Source: Sphingomonadaceae bacterium
GTDB lineage: Bacteria > Pseudomonadota > Alphaproteobacteria > Sphingomonadales > Sphingomonadaceae
NCBI GenBank assembly: GCA_030147805.1
Contig: JASBUR010000009.1
Span: 40,141-104,140, forward strand
Direction: 5' to 3'
DNA length: 64,000 nucleotides
In this document: in pieces, positions 58,624-64,000 of the stretch
Layout: each line of letters starts with the position of its first letter
Numbering within the stretch: position 1 is the stretch's first letter
The notes under the pieces: model-generated
Told to the model about the DNA's origin: nothing
Databases searched by the model: none
Seen by the model: only the letters and a program-made list of their open reading frames with translations
Position numbers and translations under genes: made by a program

Positions 58624-59604
58624 ATGCGGGTTGCGATGGCGGGCATGGCCGCCGTGCTGGCGCTGCTGGGGCCAGCCGCGTCGGCGCAGCGCGACGCGGC
58701 GCCGGTCGCGCTGGCCGACGGCGTGACGCTGGTGCCCGGCAGTTTCGAGCCCGGACGCCAACCCGACGGCAACAGCATCATCTTCGACGCCCCCGCCGGA
58801 CTGATCGTCGTCGACACCGGACGCCACGCCTGGCACCGCGACCGGATCTCCGCCGTCGCGAAGGCACGGACCCGGCCGATCGCCGCGATCGTCAACACGC
58901 ACTGGCACCTTGACCATGTCAGCGGCAATCTCGCGCTGAAGGCCGCCGATCCGTCGGTGAAGGTCTATGCGACGCGCGCCATCGACGGCGCGCTCGCCGG
59001 CTTCCTCGCCGACGGCGCCCGAAGCGGGCGCGACATGCTCGCCGGCGGCAAGCTCGATCCGACGACCATCGAGGAGATCGAGACCGACCTCGCCACGATC
59101 GCGTCGGGGAAACGGCTGCGTCCCGACGTCGCGGTCGAAAGGTCGGGCGCCATGGCGGTCGCGGGCCGGCGGCTCGACCTGCACGTGGCGGCGCATGCCG
59201 CGACCGAGGCCGATCTGTGGATCTACGATCCGGCGACGCGCATCGCCGTGGTGGGCGACCTCGTCACGCTGCCCGCGCCCTTTCTCGACACCGCCTGCGC
59301 CGAGGGCTGGCGCGAGGCGCTCGCCGCCGTGGCGGCGACGCCGTTCACCACGCTCGTCCCAGGGCATGGCGCGCCGATGACGCGCGCCGATTTCCTGGTC
59401 TATCGCCGCGCTTTCGCTGCGCTCGTCGACTGCGCGGCCTCCGCCGCCGCGGCGCCGGCCTGCGCCGAGGGCTGGGCGGCGTCGATCGCGCCGCTGATCG
59501 GCGACGACTCGCGCGCCCGGCAGCGGGCGACGTCGATGACCGCCTATTATGTCGCGAAGCTGCTGCGCGGCGACGGCGGGAAGCGCAAATATTGTCCCGG
59601 CTGA
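58624..59604 (+). CDS. Metallo-beta-lactamase-fold hydrolase inserted between sdhA and sdhB
   Basis: A 326-residue MBL-fold protein with a signal peptide (MRVAMAGMAAVLALLGPAAS). The metal site is NTHWHLDHVSGNLAL (H-x-H-x-D-H), with further ligands in VVGDLVTLPAPF and LVPGHGAPMTRAD. Length and leader suggest a periplasmic hydrolase; the substrate is unknown, and antibiotic resistance cannot be inferred. Start is ATG 58624 (GTG 58621 is possible); its ribosome site GGGGAGGGC is part of a hairpin with CCTTCCCCGC upstream. It lies 85 bases before sdhB, on the same strand as the sdh genes. Confidence 0.87.
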   Translation: MRVAMAGMAAVLALLGPAASAQRDAAPVALADGVTLVPGSFEPGRQPDGNSIIFDAPAGLIVVDTGRHAWHRDRISAVAKARTRPIAAIVNTHWHLDHVSGNLALKAADPSVKVYATRAIDGALAGFLADGARSGRDMLAGGKLDPTTIEEIETDLATIASGKRLRPDVAVERSGAMAVAGRRLDLHVAAHAATEADLWIYDPATRIAVVGDLVTLPAPFLDTACAEGWREALAAVAATPFTTLVPGHGAPMTRADFLVYRRAFAALVDCAASAAAAPACAEGWAASIAPLIGDDSRARQRATSMTAYYVAKLLRGDGGKRKYCPG

Positions 59605-59689
59605 GCCCGTCGGGCACCGTTGGTGGTTGCCGAGGCGGGCAGGGGGCTTATAAGCGAGCGCAAAGCGGACCAGCGGGGACCCTGGACAG

Positions 59690-60475
59690 ATGGCCGAATT
59701 CGCCCTTCCGAAGAACAGCAAGATCAACGGCAACGGCATCAAGCATGCCGTGGCGCCCGGTGCGAAGCGGGCCAAGACCTTCCGCATCTATCGTTGGGAT
59801 CCCGACACCGCGGAGAATCCGCGCTTCGACAGCTATACGATCGATCTCGACCAGACCGGGCCGATGGTTCTCGACGCGCTGATCAAGATCAAGTCGGAGA
59901 TCGACCCGACGCTGACCTTCCGCCGGTCGTGCCGCGAGGGCATCTGCGGCTCCTGCTCGATGAACATCGACGGCACCAACACGCTGGCCTGCACGCAGGC
60001 GATCGACGACGTGAAGGGCGACGTGCAGATCACGCCGCTGCCGCACATGGACGTCGTCAAGGATCTCGTCCCCGACTTCACGCACTTCTACGCGCAATAT
60101 GCCTCGATCAAGCCGTGGCTGCAGACGGTGACGCCGTCGCCGTCGCTCAAGGAGCGCATCCAGTCGCCCGAGGATCGCGAGAAGCTCGATGGCCTGTACG
60201 AGTGCATCCTGTGCGCCTGCTGCTCGACCTCGTGCCCGAGCTACTGGTGGAACAACGACAAGTTCCTGGGGCCGGCGATCCTGCTCCAGGCCTATCGCTG
60301 GCTTGCCGACAGTCGCGACGAGATGACCGGCGAGCGGCTCGACGAGCTCGAGGATCCGTTCCGTCTCTACCGCTGCCACACCATCATGAACTGCTCGAAC
60401 GTCTGTCCCAAGGGCCTCAATCCGGCGGAAGCGATCGGCGAGATCAAGAAGATGATGGTCGAGCGCCAGCTGTAG
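59690..60475 (+). CDS. sdhB: Succinate dehydrogenase iron-sulfur subunit
   Basis: A 261-residue SdhB carrying the three clusters that pass electrons from FAD to ubiquinone. The 2Fe-2S site is [19 protein letters not shown] plus the later cysteine in NTLACTQAI; the 4Fe-4S/3Fe-4S sites are [11 protein letters not shown] and [18 protein letters not shown]-terminal half is ferredoxin-like, C-terminal half alpha-helical. Start ATG 59690 after GGGGACCCTGGACAG. Convergence of cluster and flavin subunits with sdhCD completes complex II. An inverted repeat follows. Confidence 0.97.
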   Translation: MAEFALPKNSKINGNGIKHAVAPGAKRAKTFRIYRWDPDTAENPRFDSYTIDLDQTGPMVLDALIKIKSEIDPTLTFRRSCREGICGSCSMNIDGTNTLACTQAIDDVKGDVQITPLPHMDVVKDLVPDFTHFYAQYASIKPWLQTVTPSPSLKERIQSPEDREKLDGLYECILCACCSTSCPSYWWNNDKFLGPAILLQAYRWLADSRDEMTGERLDELEDPFRLYRCHTIMNCSNVCPKGLNPAEAIGEIKKMMVERQL

Positions 60476-60500
60476 GCGCGCCACGATCCGAGAAGCGTTA

Positions 60501-60586
60501 CGTCATCCTGACGAAAGTCAGGATCCCGCCGCGCGTGGACGCCGGCACCATGACGGCGTGAGATCCTGACTTTCGTCAGGATGACG
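60501..60586. repeat. Inverted-repeat element, family B
   Basis: Two perfect 25-base arms (60501-60525 and 60562-60586) are reverse complements, with a 36-base loop. Each arm also contains the inner palindrome ATCCTGAC...GTCAGGAT. The sequence is different from family A (22189, 40876). It lies between sdhB and the thioesterase gene and may end the sdh transcript. Confidence 0.85.
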
Positions 60587-60654
60587 AACTGGGGCGAGCA
60601 AAGGTCAGCGCCCCGCCGTTGCGCCTGCCCGCCAACCCCACTATCCCCGGGCGC

Positions 60655-61098
60655 ATGCCTGCTCCCGAACTGATGACTGAGGGCCCCTTCGCCGGCTGGT
60701 ACAGCTGGCGCGGCCATTTCGAGAACCGTTTCGTCGACCTCGTCGGACCGACCTATCATCGCACGCTCGACGACGGCCGCATCGAATGCGGCATGATCGG
60801 CGAGGAAAAGCACCTCAACGGTCTCGGCTACCTCCATGGCGGCTTCATCATGGCGTTCGTCGACATCGTGCTGTTCGCGGTGGCGCGGCCGCTGCTGTCG
60901 AAGACGCTCGGCGCGGTGACGCTGTCCTGCGACACGCATTTCCTCGGATCGGCCGTACCGGGCAAGCCGCTGGTCGGCAGCGGCGACATTCTTCGCGAGA
61001 CCGGCAAGCTGATCTTCATCCGCGGGCTGCTCGAGCAGGACGGCGGCAAGGTGGCCGCCTATACCGCGACGCTGCGCAAGGTGCCGCGCCAGCTGTGA
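60655..61098 (+). CDS. PaaI-family hotdog thioesterase
   Basis: A protein of about 147 residues of the hotdog fold, a likely acyl-CoA thioesterase. The catalytic region is HLNGLGYLHGGFIMAFVDIV, with the HGG and the acidic residue of the following helix; LSCDTHFLGSAVPGKPLVG and KLIFIRGLLEQDGGKVAAY are the later strands. ATG 60655 is chosen; a TTG start at 60619 also exists in frame and neither has a clear ribosome site. The stop overlaps the zapE start (GTGA), so both are one operon. Confidence 0.87.
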   Translation: MPAPELMTEGPFAGWYSWRGHFENRFVDLVGPTYHRTLDDGRIECGMIGEEKHLNGLGYLHGGFIMAFVDIVLFAVARPLLSKTLGAVTLSCDTHFLGSAVPGKPLVGSGDILRETGKLIFIRGLLEQDGGKVAAYTATLRKVPRQL

Positions 61099-62204
61099 GC
61101 AGCGTGCTCGCCGCCTATGACGCGCTGATCGCCGCCGGCGAGCTTCGTCCCGATCCCGACCAGCGCAAGGCCGCCGGGCGGCTCGACGCGCTGGCGCGCG
61201 AGCTGGCGGTCCCGCCGCCGAGCTCCGGGTTTCTCGGCCGGCTGTTCGGCGGCAAGCCCGCGCCCGCGCCGCGGGGGGTCTACATGTGGGGCGCGGTCGG
61301 ACGGGGCAAGTCGATGTTGATGGACCTGTTCCACGCCGAGGCCGCGGTCACGCCGAAGAAGCGCATCCATTTTCACGAATTCATGCTCGACATCCACGAG
61401 CGGATCCACGCGCAGCGTCAAGCGTCGGGCGACGATCCGATCCCGGCGGTCGCTGCCGAGGTGGCGGCATCGGCGCGGCTGCTGTGCTTCGACGAGATGC
61501 AGGTCAACAACGTCGCCGACGCGATGATCCTGTCGCGGCTGTTCACCGCGCTGCTCGACGGCGGCGTCACCGTGGTGACGACCTCCAACCGCCCGCCCAA
61601 GGATCTCTACAAGGACGGGCTCAACCGGCAGCTGTTCCTGCCGTTCATCGCGCTCCTCGAAGCGCGGCTCGACGTGCTGAGCCTCAACGGCCCGACCGAC
61701 TATCGGCTCGAGCGGCTGGCGGGGATGCCGACCTATTATGTCCCCAACGGCCCCGACGCGACGCAGGCCTTGTCCGAGGCCTTCTTCCGGCTGACCGACC
61801 ACCCGGTCGAAGATCGCGCGCACGTGCCGTCGGAAACGATCGACGTGCAGGGCGGGCGGACGCTGTTCGTGCCCAAGTCGCTGAAGGGCGTCGCGGTGTT
61901 TTCGTTCAAACGGCTGTGCGGACAGCCGCTATGGGCCGCCGATTATCTGGCGGTGGCGCGCCGCTATCATACGGTGATCCTCGTCGGGGTGCCGCAACTC
62001 GGCCGCGAGAACCGCAACGAGGCGGCGCGCTTCGTGACGCTGATCGACGCGCTCTACGAGCATCGCTGCAAGCTGCTGATGTCGGCCGCGGCGCGGCCGC
62101 AGGACCTCTATCCCGCCGGCGACGGTGCGTTCGAATTCGAACGTACCGTGTCGCGGCTGATGGAGATGCAGTCGGCCGACTATCTGGCCCAAGGCCACGG
62201 CTGA
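61095..62204 (+). CDS. zapE: Cell-division ATPase ZapE (AFG1 family)
   Basis: A 369-residue AFG1/ZapE-type AAA-like ATPase. In E. coli ZapE binds the Z-ring under stress. Walker A is WGAVGRGKSMLMDLF, Walker B RLLCFDEMQV, sensor 1 VTVVTTSNRPPKDLYKDG and the conserved end is RTVSRLMEMQSADYL. Start is GTG at 61095, overlapping the thioesterase stop by four bases; the frame open to 60786 duplicates thioesterase sequence. The family also includes mitochondrial Lace1/Afg1, which helps turn over membrane respiratory proteins, an interesting link to the nearby sdh genes. Confidence 0.94.
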   Translation: MSSVLAAYDALIAAGELRPDPDQRKAAGRLDALARELAVPPPSSGFLGRLFGGKPAPAPRGVYMWGAVGRGKSMLMDLFHAEAAVTPKKRIHFHEFMLDIHERIHAQRQASGDDPIPAVAAEVAASARLLCFDEMQVNNVADAMILSRLFTALLDGGVTVVTTSNRPPKDLYKDGLNRQLFLPFIALLEARLDVLSLNGPTDYRLERLAGMPTYYVPNGPDATQALSEAFFRLTDHPVEDRAHVPSETIDVQGGRTLFVPKSLKGVAVFSFKRLCGQPLWAADYLAVARRYHTVILVGVPQLGRENRNEAARFVTLIDALYEHRCKLLMSAAARPQDLYPAGDGAFEFERTVSRLMEMQSADYLAQGHG

Positions 62205-62208
62205 GGCG

Positions 62209-62874
62209 TCAGGCGCCGGCCGCGCGCCGCGCCCGCAGCGTGCGCTGCCCGGCATGGATGGTGATCGCCAGCCAGCCGACCGCGACGAGCGCGGTTCCGG
62301 CCATCCGCCCCTCGGGATAGATGATCGCCACCGATCCGAGTCCGCCGATCACCGCGAGCAGCGCGGTCGAGCGCGCGGCGGTGCCGTCGCTTCCGCGCCA
62401 GAGCTGGAGACCGCCGAGCACCATCGCGGCGCCGATCGCCACGAACTTCACGCGCACCGCGACGGCGAGCGGCAGCACCAGCGCCGGGTCGAACAGCGGC
62501 CAGCCGGCGGCGATCCAGCGCAGCGTCACCGTCTCGACGAAGTCGGTCCCGATCATCAGCGCGCCGAGCGTCAGCGCCAGCCAGGGGCGGACGCCCGCCG
62601 CCAGCGCGAAGAAGATCAGCAGCCCGCCATAGGCCCACATGAACAGGGCGAGGTCGACGACGTTGGCGGCATCGAGCGCCGCAAGCCGCGGCGCGCAATC
62701 GAGCACCAGGGCAAATTCCGAACGGTCGAGCGCCAGCTCGAAGTCGAGCATCGCCGAAGGCATCGGCGCGCCGCAGTTGGGGACGCCCTGGACGGTGCTG
62801 ACGAGGAACAGCGCGAACGTCAGCGCGCCGAACGCCAGGGTCGCGCGCCACAGGCGCCGCGGGTCGGTGAACAT
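62209..62874 (-). CDS. Hypothetical membrane protein
   Basis: A 221-residue protein with about six hydrophobic segments: ATLAFGALTFALFLVSTV, VVDLALFMWAYGGLLIFFAL, PWLALTLGALMIGTDFVETV, a valine/alanine-rich one near residue 145, and two near the C terminus (LLAVIGGLGSVAIIY, GTALVAVGWLAITIHAG). Two cysteines (VPNCGAPM, LVLDCAPR) lie in the first loop outside the membrane. I do not recognise the family. It converges on zapE with a four-base gap and is divergent from mdh. Confidence 0.75.
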   Translation of the reverse strand: MFTDPRRLWRATLAFGALTFALFLVSTVQGVPNCGAPMPSAMLDFELALDRSEFALVLDCAPRLAALDAANVVDLALFMWAYGGLLIFFALAAGVRPWLALTLGALMIGTDFVETVTLRWIAAGWPLFDPALVLPLAVAVRVKFVAIGAAMVLGGLQLWRGSDGTAARSTALLAVIGGLGSVAIIYPEGRMAGTALVAVGWLAITIHAGQRTLRARRAAGA

Positions 62875-62944
62875 CTTATCCCCCCAGGACAGTCGCTTCT
62901 CGGGAGATCATCTCACCGATCTCGTTTCGCGTCACCCCTTGTGC

Positions 62945-62972
62945 TTGCCCCTCGCCGGGAAACGTCCTATCC
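62945..62972 (+). promoter_or_regulatory. Candidate mdh promoter
   Basis: TTGCCC (62945-62950) and CTATCC (62967-62972) are spaced by 16 bases, about 65 bases upstream of the mdh ATG. The -10 element is weak. By eye only. Confidence 0.3.
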
Positions 62973-63017
62973 GGTCGGCGCCTTCGGCGGGCGGTTTCGG
63001 CGCCTGCTTTCCACTAG

Positions 63018-63998
<981 letters not shown>

Positions 63999-64000
63999 TC

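Noticed and set aside
56668..59787. A 1039-codon open frame antisense to sdhA and the MBL gene
   Set aside because: It spans two well-supported genes on the other strand and has low-complexity Arg/His/Ala composition, no motifs and no ribosome site.

Overview
The window reads as a chromosomal segment of a high-GC alphaproteobacterium, most likely in the order Sphingomonadales (Sphingomonas-like). The support is the succinyl-CoA (C4) 5-aminolevulinate synthase, the magnesium-type HemB, a DUF2794 gene, the rpiB-glyA-nrdR order, a methionine synthase split in two, and paired inverted repeats of the kind common in sphingomonads. Nearly all genes are housekeeping or metabolic. No tRNA, rRNA, CRISPR array, insertion sequence, integrase or prophage was seen. 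Coding density is very high and no gene-free stretch exceeds about 300 bases. Many genes join by 1-4 base stop/start overlaps, which marks operons.

Layout. 0-3 kb: a three-gene signalling module (CheY-like receiver, two-site CheC phosphatase, PAS hybrid kinase). 3-9.5 kb: mfd and sdhE, divergent from recG and a Sel1 protein. 9.5-16.5 kb: tyrS, anmK with a small exported protein, an alpha/beta hydrolase, two cysteine desulfurases with a ferredoxin, and an MlaA lipoprotein. 16.5-22 kb: a methionine/one-carbon operon (ArsR-methyltransferase regulator, metF, split metH) behind a promoter carrying a palindrome. 22-27.5 kb: leucyl-transferase (bpt/ate type), ilvA, a beta-hydroxyacid dehydrogenase, an amidohydrolase and a lipoprotein. 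27.5-35 kb: a PIN toxin-antitoxin pair translationally joined to hemB and a spermidine-synthase-like membrane protein, then murI, a thioesterase, an enoyl-CoA hydratase-family protein and hemA. 35-38.4 kb: a serralysin-like RTX metalloprotease with a co-transcribed exported protein. 38.5-44.6 kb: rpiB-glyA-nrdR, a TrmJ-type methylase, an S9 peptidase with an apparent frameshift, and rpsD. 44.7-50.8 kb: DUF2794, cysE, PRC-barrel, TauE, ahpCD divergent from oxyR, and panE. 50.8-56 kb: a quinone oxidoreductase, an SDR, a soluble (possibly globin-coupled) chemoreceptor, and a phosphotransferase-DUF6285-DUF1330 operon. 56-64 kb: sdhC-D-A, a metallo-beta-lactamase-fold gene, sdhB, a thioesterase, zapE, a membrane protein and mdh.

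Functional links. SdhE (6.6-6.9 kb) flavinylates the SdhA encoded 50 kb away; SDH and malate dehydrogenase are TCA neighbours. GlyA, MetF and MetH form one folate/methionine cycle. HemA and HemB catalyse the first two steps of heme synthesis. OxyR probably controls AhpC/AhpD.

No wholly new system is proven here. The best candidates for follow-up are the regulator/operator with a possibly leaderless start at 16.5 kb, the antitoxin-toxin-hemB coupling, the exported protein paired with the RTX protease, the S9 peptidase frameshift, the three-gene CheC module, and the phosphotransferase-DUF6285-DUF1330 operon.
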